Below are positions 10,885-22,776 of a stretch of DNA of 57,290 bases, piece after piece. Location of the stretch: the NCBI GenBank assembly GCA_900088475.1, contig FLMG01000334.1:5920-63209 (forward strand), written 5' to 3'. Origin of the DNA: Hyphochytrium catenoides. Taxonomy: Eukaryota > Sar > Hyphochytriomycetes > Hyphochytriales > Hyphochytriaceae. Under the pieces are notes generated by a model. The model made no database searches, was not told the DNA's origin, and saw only the letters and a list, made by a program, of their open reading frames with translations. Numbering within the stretch: the stretch's first letter is position 1; each line of letters opens with the position of its first letter. Position numbers and translations under genes: made by a program.

Positions 10885-12714
10885 CTACAAAAGGCGATGA
10901 AAATGCTCTGCAGCAGCTGCATCGGAATCTGAAATAAGAAGTGAAGCTTTTTGCGAGTGCTGACCGTGATTCTTATTGGCTTTTCGGTATTGGAAAATGG
11001 GGCGGCGAAGGAAAGAGTTCAAATAAATGTTTAGTGGTATTAGACGGACCAAAGCGGAGTAACTTTAGGATGTAGTTTGACAGGGACCATAACGGATGTG
11101 TATGACCCCTAGAGGCAAGGTACATCAAAGGAACCTCTGGGAGATCTACTTCTCCAAAGACCTTTATAGCAAGGTGTGTTGAAGTGGCACGATGGGTGGG
11201 AGTCGTAGATGTGAAAGAGGTAAATATAGCGCTAGTCCTACCACCCACCCTCTCCAAACGGCATCACGGCTATAAAAACAGGTTGTCTCATAATGGACGA
11301 TGGATGTCATGTCCCTGCCACCCACCGCGGCGGCGTCGGGCCATCATCATCATTCTTCTTCATAGAATTTGTTAAGTAATAATCGAGCATCAACACCGCT
11401 ATCTCCTCGTATTAGCCTGCATGATGTTGCCGTCCCCAGCAGCGGGCCGGTCAGTTGCTGCTAGAAGAAGGTAGCAGTAGCTTGCTCCTCTTCCTCCCTC
11501 CTCCCCGCGACGAGACCAAGTAGGACGACGAGACAACAAAAAATAAAAAGCGAGGGAGCAGAAGCCACCAGCTACCTAGTAGCAGTAGCTCCTCCATCCG
11601 TCGTGGTGGAGGAGAAGAGACAGCAGCAGGAAAATAGGGGATTGGACAACGTTGTTAAGGGAGTGGGGAGTGGTGCGACAAAGATCTGAGCTTCTATGTT
11701 GAGTATAGATCAAGATCATCCGCGCCACTGCTGCTACTACTACTACTACTCTTCTTATTATTACTAATTAAAGTCTGGAGCACCATCATCATCATCATCA
11801 TCCTACTACCCCTACTATCTACTACTAAACCTGCTGTCACTTTGTGATGATTGTAGTAAAAAAGGACTAAATCTAGTGGAGGAAAAAGGTTCAAGACAAT
11901 CTGGCTGTACACCACCCGGCGGATACCTCGCTCTTCTTTGAACAGGAGAAGGAGGGCAGCACCGGATATAGAATTGGCACGGCGGCGGGAGGAACATATT
12001 GTTAAAGGACAAGAAGCCAAGAACAGCCTGCTGCCGCTCATGTCTCTCTAGAACTATAGGCGTACATAATAATGATGCATGATCGTTTAGAGCCAGGTTG
12101 AGCCAGAAGAAAAAGGAGAAACGACGGAATAGTGAAGACCCAACCAAGAGCAACAGAAAGAAGAAATACAAGAAAGTGTTGTAAGCCTAGGTGATCAACT
12201 GTCATCGACAAAAAAGACATCGACAATATCAGAGTCTCCACAAGAAAAGTTCAAAAAAAGAAGTGCAAGCAACATGAAAATAATGAGGAAAGTACGTATG
12301 GTAGAACCTATGGCTGTTTCGCCTTCTTTTGCAATGGAACTCGCTCTCCTCCTCTCTTCTGACGATAGGAAGCAATAAGGATCATCATCATCAAAACGAA
12401 GAATAATAATGCTCATGTTGCTTGATTGCTGCTTTCCCTGCCTATTATTATTATTGAGCTACTACTACTATGGTTGGGAAAGCTCATCTTCATTTAGTTT
12501 AGATTAGTTTAGAAGAAGACTGAAGAGTAGAGCACCAGTCTTCCCGTTACAACCTCAGTATCATCATGATCTGGATGCCCAGCCACCAGTCACCGCCGCC
12601 GGGCACAATATTTTAAGAAGCATCATGATGTCATGACTTGAGCTGGATGGGAGGAGAGGATCAACACACTCTCAATGGTACTCGTAGAATGGGAGCAAGG
12701 GGCACCGATTACCA
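10885..12714. other. No confident gene; low-complexity intergenic
   Basis: Apart from the possible formin first exon at 11257-11000 (minus), I see no conserved protein. The region has short trinucleotide runs (CTA/CAT/ATT types, for example around 11720-11830 and 12440-12470). Minus-strand frames here are hydrophobic but look like translated low complexity. Confidence 0.5.
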
Positions 12715-13770
12715 GTCATAATTCTTATTCAGTAATCTGCTCCTCTCGTTCCTCTTGACCTGCTGATAATTTCGGACACGCCAAGCCTTTCCCTTCGAGC
12801 AAAACCAAAGCCCCTTTAAGTAAGGTTCGACCCAAAAAGTGTAGTTGTAGGAGAAAGATGGACATACGACGGCGTCTGATACTCGTACATGTAGTACATC
12901 GTACATCGGCAGTATTGAACTCCAATGCAAAGGTTCCACCTGTAGATTCCACCATTCACTTTTGGCTGATTGTGTAGGTAGATAGAGGGGTGAGATGAGG
13001 GGAGACAGAGTCATAGAGAGATAGCGAAGAGATAACCAAAAAAGGAGAAGAAATAAGAGAAAGAGCAAGTATATATTGCCCAAGACTACAGTCTTGACAC
13101 TGACAAAGCAAGAGACAGAGAATGAAACAGAGATAAGTAGAGAGAGAGAGAGAAAGTGAGGAAGACAGGGAGAAAAAAGAGTAAGAAAAAAGAGGAAGAA
13201 AGAGAGCGAAGAGAGAGAGGAACTGGGAGGGAGACAGAGGGAGAGAGAGAAAGAAGGAAGAGAGAAAGGAACAGAGAGAGAGAGAGACGGCCAGAGAAAG
13301 AGAGGAGATAAAGATAAAAGACAGAGCGAGGGAGAGAGACAGAGGGAGAGGGAAAGAAAGAGAGAGGTACAAAGTGATGAAGGAAGAGAGGGAGTAGTTC
13401 GGAACTACAAGTTCCTCGGTCCTGGTGACCGCCGTGCTGTGGTGGAGGATGCCAATCTCTGTTGACCGACGGAGACCAGCCTCCAGCTTGCAAGACCAAC
13501 AGACGGGAACGCAGCTTATCTGAAGCTCAAGAAGACGGCACTGCTGTCGCTAATAAGAGGCAGGCGGTACGCTTCCTATTCTCCATGGCAGCTGAAAGTG
13601 CCTATCATGAAGGCAAAAGGGAGAAGGAAATGTCGTTAACGTTGTAAGGAAACATTTCATCGGACTCAGGCCCTCGTCTTTCCTCCAACCATGCGCAGAC
13701 CATGTCTGGCTGCAAGAGCTTCTAGCATCGCAGCCGCCCCGCAGCGGTAAACATAGAGCTCTGTAGCCAT
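12715..13770 (-). CDS. Hypothetical protein, divergent from CCR4
   Basis: Weak model. A likely first exon starts with ATG at 13770 and reads MATELYVYRCGAAAMLEALA. A second follows a TTGAGCTTCAG acceptor (about 13532-13411), and a third follows a CAATCAG acceptor near 12960 and runs to about 12715. Two reading phases stay open through exons two and three, so the protein cannot be fixed: one gives a Trp/Tyr-rich end (VEPLHWSSILPMYDV), the other a shorter Cys/Tyr-rich end. The intron between them is full of (CT)n in sense. No family is recognised. Its start codon would sit only 25 bases from that of the CCR4 gene on the other strand. Confidence 0.3.
12990..13375. repeat. (GA)n-rich intron block
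   Basis: Purine-rich on plus (densest 13139-13375), pyrimidine-rich in the sense of the putative minus gene. Open frames here are Ser/Leu repeats only. Confidence 0.8.
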
Positions 13771-13795
13771 CGTAGGGCTTCATTACATCCCCAAC

Positions 13796-15751
13796 ATGAT
13801 GATTTCACGCCCACGTACTCCCACAAAACCGGATGGACAGGCGGAGAGAGCGCCCAAGACTGCGACGCCCCTCTCCCGGTTTTCTAGCCCTCTCAAGCTG
13901 CGTGATCAGATGTCGCCAGCTCTCAGTGGCCGGCTGCTCTACTCCTCAGGCAAAGGCTCATTATCAATGAGAGTGGACCAGCCTGTTCAAAACTGTGCCT
14001 TGCAGCCCCATACATTTTATCGCCACTCCGGACCAGCAACTCAAAGCGCGTTTCACATGTCTTATCGCTGGTACCGCAGTCCCAGAAAGCTCGTCTGTGC
14101 CAACCCAGGTTGCCCTCAGGTAGAGTCAAAGGAAGGTCTTTCATCAAAGGCCACCATAGAATGCGTGGTGTGTCTGAAGTTAGCCATCTCCCGCCAATAC
14201 TCCTGCTTTTGCTCGGTCGAATGTTTCCGCACCACCTGGCCTAGTCATTCGCGGTTACATTCTACTCATCAAAAGACCCGGAATGGCCTTCTAATCGGCA
14301 ATGGTAGCAGTGCTGCTCCTGGAAGTGTGGCTAACGATGACGCAAAGGTTGAAAACTCGAATGGTGTGAAGGAGGCGGTACCAGCTTTCGATGAGACCAG
14401 CCTTACGTTCACTAGTACTGCACCCGTCGAAGAGGATGTCTGGGTGGAGGTCGGGGACCAGAAGCAGTATACGCCAACGAGTGAGGATGTGGGCCACGTT
14501 CTTAGGGTTGAATGCACGGTCTTTGAGGGAACTGGCTCCGTTGTGTCGGCTCCGCAATCCGTAGAGACTGACATTGTGCTCCCTACGCCGCCCGACCCAC
14601 CGCCACGGCGCTTTCTTTACCCGCGCGCGTACCTGAAGAATGGACTGGACTCTCGCGCGCCGAAGCTCCGTGTAATGTCCTACAACCTCTTAGCAGAGAT
14701 TTACGCTTCTCGTCAAATGTACTCGTACTGTCCGCTATGGGCCCTACAATGGTCCTACAGGAGGAACCTTCTTCTAAGAGACATTGCACAGTGTAGTCCT
14801 GATATAGCCTGCCTTCAGGAGGTTCAAGCGGATCACTTTGACGACTTCTTCCACCCCAAAATGAAGGAGTTGGGCTATGAGGGTGTCTACAAGCAGAAAA
14901 CCAGGGAATCTATGGGTTTGGAAGGCAAAGTGGACGGATGTGCCATCTTTTTCAAGAGAGGGCTCTTCGAGATCAAGGAGAAATATGTTATAGAGTTCAA
15001 TGAGGCCGCCGCTTCCGCCTTTGAGTCTCGCCGCTCTCTCTTTGAGGCCAAACACCCTCCGCCCACGCCTTCTCAGCAGACGGATTACGATAAGATGGAG
15101 AGACTCGCGCTGCAGCGTCTACTGAAAGACAACATCGCGCAGGTTGTCATCCTGAACTATGTGAAGGAGGGTCCTGGGAAGAGCTTTCAGGTCTGTGTGG
15201 CCAACACACATATCCTTTCCAATCCAGAGTTTGCAGATGTAAAGCTCTGGCAAACACAGACACTCATTCGGGAGCTAGAGAAGCTTGTCTCTGCACGGAA
15301 CATCCCTCTTATCCTCTGCGGGGACTTCAACAGCGAACCGAAGAGCGCTGTTTATGAGCTCATATCTCAGCAAAGGGTTCGGTATGACCACCAAGACTTT
15401 GAAAAAGACGTGGCAGGGATTCTCTCATCTTCTTCGTCTCTCACCCATAAGATGTCTCTGACGTCCGCTTATGCCGCTGTTGCGGGCTCCGAGCCTAGCT
15501 ATACAAACTATACCGAGAAGTGGGTTGGAGTGGTGGACTACATCTGGCTCTCTTCTGACACGCTAGAAACTGTGTCTGTTCTGGAGACTCATCCTCCTTC
15601 TGTCCTGCAAGACTATTGCAAGACAGCCCTTCCTAACTCTCAGTTCCCTTCAGACCACGTTCCCATCGTGGCCGATCTTCAGTTGGTTCGAAGGGGTCTA
15701 GGGGTCGGCAGTAGGGCCCAACAGAGCTATCTGCATTCTCTCAAGTACTGA
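13796..15751 (+). CDS. CCR4-type poly(A) deadenylase, plant type
   Basis: Intronless frame of 651 codons. The catalytic half is an endonuclease/exonuclease/phosphatase domain of the CCR4/CNOT6 family: VMSYNLLAEIYASRQMY, the metal-binding Glu in CLQEVQADHF, LILCGDFNSEPKS, VDYIWLSSD and the final SDHVPIVADL. The enzyme shortens mRNA poly(A) tails as part of CCR4-NOT, in the cytoplasm. Instead of the leucine-rich repeats of yeast and animal CCR4, the N-terminal half has the arrangement I know from land plants: a YRWYR motif, a MYND-like zinc finger (CVVCLKLAISRQYSCFCSVECF, then H-x3-H) and an Ig-like segment (WVEVGDQKQYTPTSEDVGHVL). Met codons at 13796 and 13799 are both possible starts; the first 60 residues are Ser/Pro-rich and poorly constrained. 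Confidence 0.92.
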   Translation: MMISRPRTPTKPDGQAERAPKTATPLSRFSSPLKLRDQMSPALSGRLLYSSGKGSLSMRVDQPVQNCALQPHTFYRHSGPATQSAFHMSYRWYRSPRKLVCANPGCPQVESKEGLSSKATIECVVCLKLAISRQYSCFCSVECFRTTWPSHSRLHSTHQKTRNGLLIGNGSSAAPGSVANDDAKVENSNGVKEAVPAFDETSLTFTSTAPVEEDVWVEVGDQKQYTPTSEDVGHVLRVECTVFEGTGSVVSAPQSVETDIVLPTPPDPPPRRFLYPRAYLKNGLDSRAPKLRVMSYNLLAEIYASRQMYSYCPLWALQWSYRRNLLLRDIAQCSPDIACLQEVQADHFDDFFHPKMKELGYEGVYKQKTRESMGLEGKVDGCAIFFKRGLFEIKEKYVIEFNEAAASAFESRRSLFEAKHPPPTPSQQTDYDKMERLALQRLLKDNIAQVVILNYVKEGPGKSFQVCVANTHILSNPEFADVKLWQTQTLIRELEKLVSARNIPLILCGDFNSEPKSAVYELISQQRVRYDHQDFEKDVAGILSSSSSLTHKMSLTSAYAAVAGSEPSYTNYTEKWVGVVDYIWLSSDTLETVSVLETHPPSVLQDYCKTALPNSQFPSDHVPIVADLQLVRRGLGVGSRAQQSYLHSLKY

Positions 15752-16352
15752 AAGGTGGATAGAAGAGATGCATCGCTTTGCTTTCTCCAATGCGGAGCCT
15801 CGTGAGACACAGGATCCCAGTGGGACTAGGGAAAACCGCTGCTTCCCGTGTGCCGTTAGGAGCCGGACGTTCCTTTTGCCTTTCCAGGTCTCCACCTGGG
15901 TCAAGAGACTACTGTAGTTTGCAGTTCGACTTTGCTCAGATTTCTCCATAGTTCTACCCTTGCGCTGCTCATCTCCGGATAAACTTATGCACGGCACATC
16001 GATAGGAGGAGAAAAGGTGCTATAGGCAAGAGAAAATAGTAAATAAATAAAATGTACCGCAGTAGCCTAGGTAATGGCAAGCGGCAGTGGGAAATGAAGT
16101 CTCTAGCGATCTATCGATAGCTGTGGAAGAAAGGATGAGGAAGATGTTACATCACTAGCGTCAGACAGTGGTGCAGGCCGAAGACAATGTCACCTCTTCA
16201 CCAGCGGGATAGGGCAATGGAAGGTGAGACGCAGCGGTAATGTAGACATCGCTCTAGACAAAAGAATGGGAGGACTCATAGGAGGGCGCCATCTATAAGC
16301 TAATGCCAAGGATAACCCCTGGACTCTGTCCATGATTCGCGTCAGGCAAGGA
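15752..16352. other. CCR4 3' flank, convergent with the IQ gene
   Basis: No conserved frame. It contains AT-rich poly(A)-signal-like sequence (overlapping AATAAA near 16041-16052). The CCR4 and IQ-protein genes converge here. Confidence 0.5.
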
Positions 16353-19300
16353 CTACAGAAGCTTCTTGATTTTGGTGATCTGCTTCCTTCTGGCCTCTGT
16401 CTCCCCCTCGCATGTGCACCGGACCTTTCCACACGTCCAGCATACCTCTCTTCTGTCCGCTCGAAGGTCAGTCTTGGGTCGTCGATACTCATATGACACC
16501 TCCGCGAGGATGGTTTGAGAGAGTTGAGAGATAATCTGAAGTGGAAATAATAAGAGGAGGAAATGTAGGTAAGTGGCAATGCGTGGAGGAACAGCGTAGC
16601 CAGCAACTTAGCTATTTGCTACAAGCAGTTTCAGAGCAATCAGAGTACAAGAAATTTCAGAGCAATCAGAGTATGTATCCGGATCTCAGTAAAGAGAATG
16701 AAGCAAAGTCAATGCCTCCTACTGAGATGCTGAGGCTTTGTCGTAAGACTAGTACGCGAGGGGCAATGGGGCAGTCAGGAGGAAGAGCATTAGCAGCAAC
16801 CAGGTTGAGTATACTCGAGGCAACCCGTCACCCTGTGGGTCTCCAACAACAATGGGAAAGCGAATGAAACTCACATCCGCAGAGTGATGCAGGAATCTCC
16901 CTGCTCCTTCTCCTCCCTTTGACAGCGCCTCCTCAGCCACTTTTTTCATTTGCTGACGATAGATCTCCTCCACAGCGTTCCGGACAGAGGCCTCCTCTCT
17001 TTCCTCGTAATCCTGCCGTCTCTGTCGTCGAAGGAGGATAGCCAAAAATAATTTTCAAAAATGGGCATCGGAGAGTTTAATGGGGCCCGGCAATGGGTAA
17101 GAGAAGAGCCAAACACGTTAAAAGTCGTTCTGGACTCTTGGTGGCCTACCTTCGCAGAGATCGTTTGAGCTTCATCCAACCTTATCGCTGCCTTGAAGGC
17201 ACGTCTAAGTTCCATCTCTTGAGCTGCTTGTTCCTTCTTTATGATGTTTGCTGGTCGTAAGGATGTGATGACAGTGCGCGGGAGCATGATAAGTGTAGAG
17301 CATAACGGAGAGTCCTGAGAGCCAACACTCGATGAATGAAAGACACACAACCCTGAGCGTTGTCCACTAACGTAGGAAGTCTAGGGAGGCAGTTGGGCCT
17401 AGGCCTAAAGCTTTCCGGACAAGACTTACTTCTAATATTCTTCACCTTCCACCTGGCGATCTGTGTCCTTATCCGCTTCTTTTTTTCCCGACTAAGTAGA
17501 TACTCGCCATGAGATATTTCTAGTCGACGAAGCAGCTGTACAGGACAAGATTTTACATTCAGTTCTTGTCAACAATTGCCTCCGCTCTCCGCATCGTAGC
17601 TTAGCTTAAGCTTCAAATTCCAAGCGGATCTTATTCCTCTCCTCTGTTTCTTTCTTTCAAGATGTGTCTGTCCTCCACTATTCCAGGTAGTGTCCACTCT
17701 CGCGTGGCCCATCTCCCCACCTTATCACATAATGTTCTAAATAACTGCGAGTGACTCCGGGTGTCTCCTCGTTGACCTCTGTGCAGTCACCTAATCTCTC
17801 CCTCTTCACCAGTCTAGTCTATTGTACCTCCATAAACTCAAGCTCTCTGGTCCAATACTCGTCCAGATCGGTCTCCAGGTCTTCATATTCCAAAGTCAGA
17901 GCTTCAATGTCATCGTATTGTTGCATGGCCTAAGATCCTACCATTAGCTAGAACTTTTTATCGAGGTAAACAAGCTCAAGTGGGATAGCAGGTTCTCACA
18001 GACAGGCCAAGGAATGCGCACACTAAGGAGAATCTTGAGTGACCTCTCTCTCTGTTGTTTACGGCTTTGTTCCATGTCATACTTACCATACCCTTGAGAG
18101 TATGGACCTCTTCTGCGCTCATTGCTAGCGCCTGCGTCAGAAAGTAGTCCTCTCTCCTGCAGCTCTCTCCCCACCCTGCTTCACTGTCAGCTTTGCTCAT
18201 GGCTTTAAGCTCCATTTGGACTTCCTCTTGCCGCCTAGCCATCTCCTCCTATAATGAGCGTGAATAGTGAGTCAAGATGGAGAAGAGAGCCAAAGCGATC
18301 CATGAGTAACTGAATGGGCAAGTGACTATGAAGAGCAGCGATCCTGATTGCTCTGCTGGAGATGGAAAAACGTGAGAGTGAACGGTACCCTGAGAGTCCG
18401 GAGCTCATCCAGCCTCCTCCTCGTCGACTTTTGCCATTTTGTATAGTATGCAAGATCCTCTCTCACATCCTGCATATCGAACCTAATCATTTCCATTTCT
18501 TCCTGTGAACGATCGGTCAAAGGCAGGGCGGGGCACAGGTCACGAATGAATGGCGGTGAGAGTGCTAGACCGTATATCGAGGAGAGAAGAGCGACTGCAT
18601 TCACTAGACTGAAGAGCGGGGAGTAGATGTGGTGATTTCAATCTATTGCTGATGCAAGCGAGGGGCAGATCATACAGAAGGAGACAGTCTGAGATGTGGA
18701 GTTCATCTTACCTCGCAATCCTGAAGGTTATCCTTTGCTTCCTGCACAAGATAAAGGAACCGGAGAATGCGCACCCTCTCACGACTCAAGAACCCTCTCC
18801 AGACCCTCTGAATCTTGACGGCTGCAGCACCTTCTTTAGCTGCTCTCTCCCTACACATAGAGCGTAAAAGAATAAGTAGGGCGGAAACGGAAGGGACGGG
18901 CGATAGAGAGGTATCAGCAGCGGTGCAGCTCCCAAAGACCTAATGTTGCGATCGTCAACGCCCTGTTGAGGGACTCGGTAACTTGAGAGATGAGATTGTC
19001 TACTGCCAGACTCCAGTGTCTCTTTACTCTATCTCTCATGCGCCTCCTTTCTTTCATCGTAAAAGTTCTTCTACCTGAGCATGTGATGGACCTTTATGCG
19101 CGCCAAATGGCAGCGGTAGGCACATTGAATCCGTAGTACCAGAGATACTGCAAAGAGATATCAGAAGAGAAGCCGTCACTTCAATGACTTATAAAACAGA
19201 CTGCCGGGGGTTCTGGACGAGGAGAGCGCTGTGGAAGTAGCCAATCCGCATGTAGGAAGCACGAGATGAAGAATAGTGTTGGTTTATGGGGATCTACCTC

Positions 19301-22300
19301 GGTACTGCAAGGCCAGCGAACTCCATAGCTTCAGCGTTTGTCTGCTGTGGTTGATCTTCCGCCAGTTGTACTGCACAAAAGAAAGAGAGAAGGCCGGCCA
19401 CGGAGCCAATACAACGGAGGTTCATAGACTTGAGAACACATTCTAATCACGGTAGGAAGCGGGCGCATACATCAATCACAGTTGTGGCTAGGGCTACTGC
19501 AGAAGGTGCGGTACGGCCCTTCTTAGTGGAGGATTGGAGAAAAAGTTCTCTAACAACCCTTGAACTGAAGACGCCAGTCAACTCGGAAGAGAATGGAGGT
19601 ACCTGGATTGTGTATGCCGCAAACCATCTTCTTCTTCTCTCTTCTAGACCCTTCCTACATCTCCAGCCCCTAAAGATGCTCTGGACTCTTACTGCAGCGG
19701 GCTCCTCTTTTTCTTCTCTCTCTCTTTCTCTATTCAGTCTTCGAAAGAAGCGGCGAGCGAGGAAGCCTCTGCCCAAGGCCTGCACACGAGTAGCGCATTC
19801 TGCCCGATGAACGCTCTATGGCGGACAGTTGAGGAACACATGGAGCGACGTGAGCCTCATAGATCTAAGGCTCCAAAGAAAAGAGAGAAGTTCCTCATGC
19901 ACTTCAAGGCGTTTGATAAGTCATCGTCAGAGGTCAACAGGAAGGGGAAGGCTGCAAGGGGAAGAAGATGAGAGAAGCAGTCCACCCAAACAGTGGGAGC
20001 CAAATAATAAGTAGAGGTGGCATATTCGTACCGCGTGATACCGTCTGAGGTGTTGGCGCTGGATGAGCCCTCTCGCACATGCCTGAATCTTGGTGGCTGC
20101 TTTCTTTCTCTGCTCCAACTCTCGAAGCATACAGCGGCACTGGTAGCCACGATAGATTCTTAAGACAAAAGAAGGTTGCGAAAGAGAAGAAGAACTATTA
20201 GTTGGAAGGGTCACACGAAGAGGTGGATACAATGGAGCCATACCGCTGTATACAAGTAGCCGCAGGCTGTATTACTGTCCGCACCCATTTCTCTTCCCGT
20301 CTTTTCTTTGCCTCTCTTCTTCCTATCGTTCCCCTCCAGACGCGTTGTATGGTGGTTGCTGATGGGATCAGCACTCTCTCAAGGTGAAGTCGAGCACGCT
20401 TTGCCTTCGCTCTCTGTAACCATACAGACGCAGGGAGAGACGAGAGATAAAGAGAAAAGAATGACGACAGCATAGAAGCGGCAGCGACCGTAAGGAGATG
20501 ATTGAATACACAAGCAGCGCAAAGCGAAGAGGAAAGAAGGGTATCGATGCGCCTAAGAATCCGTTTATCAGGATTCCGTAGTGCCAGAAAGTCATTTGCT
20601 GCTAGAAGGCAGAACAGCCCCTGTGGGATCCACACCCTCATTTGCCTCTAACAAGGTCAAAGGTTCTATTTTGTCCTTATCAGCAATTCCATGATTCTCT
20701 CAAGTCCATTCGTGCTATTGGTCTGGTGAACCAGAGGATCACTGTGTCCCAATTCCTTGCTGTTCTCTCGCTCTTAAGATATCCCTTTTTTTGCCGACTT
20801 TACTCTGTATTGCTCCCCGTCGCTCGGAGATACTGAAAGAGCTTTGTATCCCCCGACTTGTTCCTTACTTCTCTATTATCGCTTCTTCATAAACTTCTTC
20901 TTCTGCTGACCACATACCTCTCGCCCTCGATGTCCCCTATACACTCTCTGGATATCCAGCGCTTTAGTGTTAAACCGCTTGACGAAGGCCGCCCTCTTCC
21001 TTCCTCGGTGCCCACGGTAGATTCTTTGTATCTCTCGTGCTGCCGTTTGGTATTCTACACGCATCACCAAGTACTAGAAGACGTTAGGTGAGCACATGGG
21101 GATTGGTTCGATGGCAGAAGGGAAAGCCTAGGATGAAAAGCTGAGAGAGACTAAACGAGGCGGTTTAAGACATCCTCGAGAATGCTATTGAACAGAAAAA
21201 AGGAATTTCGTCTTAAGGAAGCTAAGAAGATTGGCTCAGCTTGACAGCTAGTGCGAGCTGGGACCACAAGAAAGGCTACTAAAGGCCAATGGGATGGCAC
21301 GTGATGGTCGCAGCTTCATCGAAAAGAGAAAAGAATTCTGGAGACATGTGATGTCTCTTAACAAGTCAAGTTCTTCCTTTACCCGCTTCCTTTCCCTGTA
21401 GCCCTTAAAGGTCGCCTGCACTCTCAGTGAAGCCAGGTTGGCGATCCTCCTGTACTCGGCTACAAAAGCTCTGGCAACATGACCGCGATAGACTCGAGAG
21501 ATGTGCAAAGCCGAAAGATGACGGCGATTTAGCCATCTAAGAGCCTTGTACTAATAGCGCAGATTAATGGGCAGAAGCAGAAGAGCAAAACATAGAGAGA
21601 TCAGAAGCATTCAACGCAGAAGAGTTGCTCTATCTCCCCAGAGTGTACTCGACGTAGCCTCTCCTCAAACTCTGGTACACACTCTATATTCACACTGGGG
21701 ACAGCTGCAACATCCTGCTTGTTAAGTCTCTCTCACAAAGGGTACTGCTTAACTGCGTTAGTCCTCTCACCTGGATGTTTAAACGGAAAATACGCTGCAG
21801 CTTGGTAGCTGCTTGCACGAGTTCCCTGTGATGCCGAAGGAGAGAAGATACCTCGGCACTCCCTTCGCCTTCTCTCGAGGTGTTCAGTCTGAAGGGACGG
21901 GTAGGGGTGTCACATAGCGTAGGGTCCCATAAGGTTTAGCACAAGCCCTTCAAGGGATCCCAACGGCAGATAAAAACCCGCAACGAGGTCATACTTTTAA
22001 GCGCAACAGCATTTGCATCAACCAACAAAGCCACAATCCAATAGCACGACAAAGAGAGACGACAAGCTCAGGACCCTGGTAAGTGTGCTCAAGAAGACTT
22101 ACCTTTGCGTCAGAGGGTTGTAGGAAGTGGAACTCTCTTCTTCCTCTGCTTTTTCTTGCTTTTTAGCCTGATGGAAAACCTCATCCACGAATAGTTTCTT
22201 TGCCTCATCACTGAGTCCGTGGTAAAAATGTGCGAGCGATAGTGGAGAGGCATGAGACGGTGACGACGAGAGGGCATTTCCTAGCCTTAACAGCGGCAGC

Positions 22301-22536
22301 GTGATGGCGGCTAACCGTCGGTACACGGAGGAAATGGCGGGTTTAGGGTGAGGCCACGGCTGTTATGCTATGAGATCAACTGGAGCGTTCCTACCCTTCT
22401 CACTTCTTTCCTTCTCTCGCATCTTCGCCTTCTCGTCTTCTTGAAAGAGGTGGTGAAAGTCTGATGGAGAGATAAAGGCGGCAGGGTCGATACCAATGGC
22501 AGTAGGCGACAGGCTCGGGCCCACTTTCTGGTCCAT
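16353..22536 (-). CDS. Large multi-IQ, coiled-coil protein
   Basis: Minus-strand gene with many exons. From the likely start at 22536 come an acidic/helical N-terminus (ISPSDFHHLFQEDEKAKM; LSDEAKKLFVDEVFHQAKK) and then, between about 21850 and 19450, at least ten IQ-type calmodulin-binding helices in successive exons, for example AATKLQRIFRLN, ISRVYRGHVARAF, IQRIYRGHRGRKRAA, IQRVYRGHRGRE, IQRVWRGTIGRREAK, KIQACARGLIQRQHL and VQSIFRGWRCRKGLEE. The half from 18600 to 16950 is coiled-coil (EEMEMIRFDMQDVREDLAYY; EEREASVRNAVEEIYRQQ). The last exon, 16535-16353, carries CWTCGKVRCTC, a possible metal-binding knuckle, and ends KIKKLL. There is no motor or kinase domain. A cytoskeletal, ciliary or centrosomal scaffold regulated by calmodulin/centrin is inference. 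Several internal exons are not resolved. Confidence 0.65.
16629..16673. repeat. 19-nt direct repeat pair
   Basis: TTTCAGAGCAATCAGAGTA occurs at 16629-16647 and again at 16655-16673. The pair lies in an intron near the 3' end of the IQ gene. It may simply be a local duplication. Confidence 0.85.
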
Positions 22537-22776
22537 CGGAGGAGGATACTTCCCTGGTGGTGGAAGAGTGGTTGCCCAAACCAAAACTTGTGTCAGAGTG
22601 GGCCAGAAGATCAATCGAAGGGCAGAGGGTACGGAAAGGACTCGGTGGAATACATGGAAAGAGGATGGAGCAGCATTTGGAAAATCGTGGAAAGATCTTT
22701 CCTCATGACAATAGATAGAGCTGCTCTGGGGCTGAGAGCCAAAGGAGTCACTTTCGAAGTCGACACCATCAGCTGA

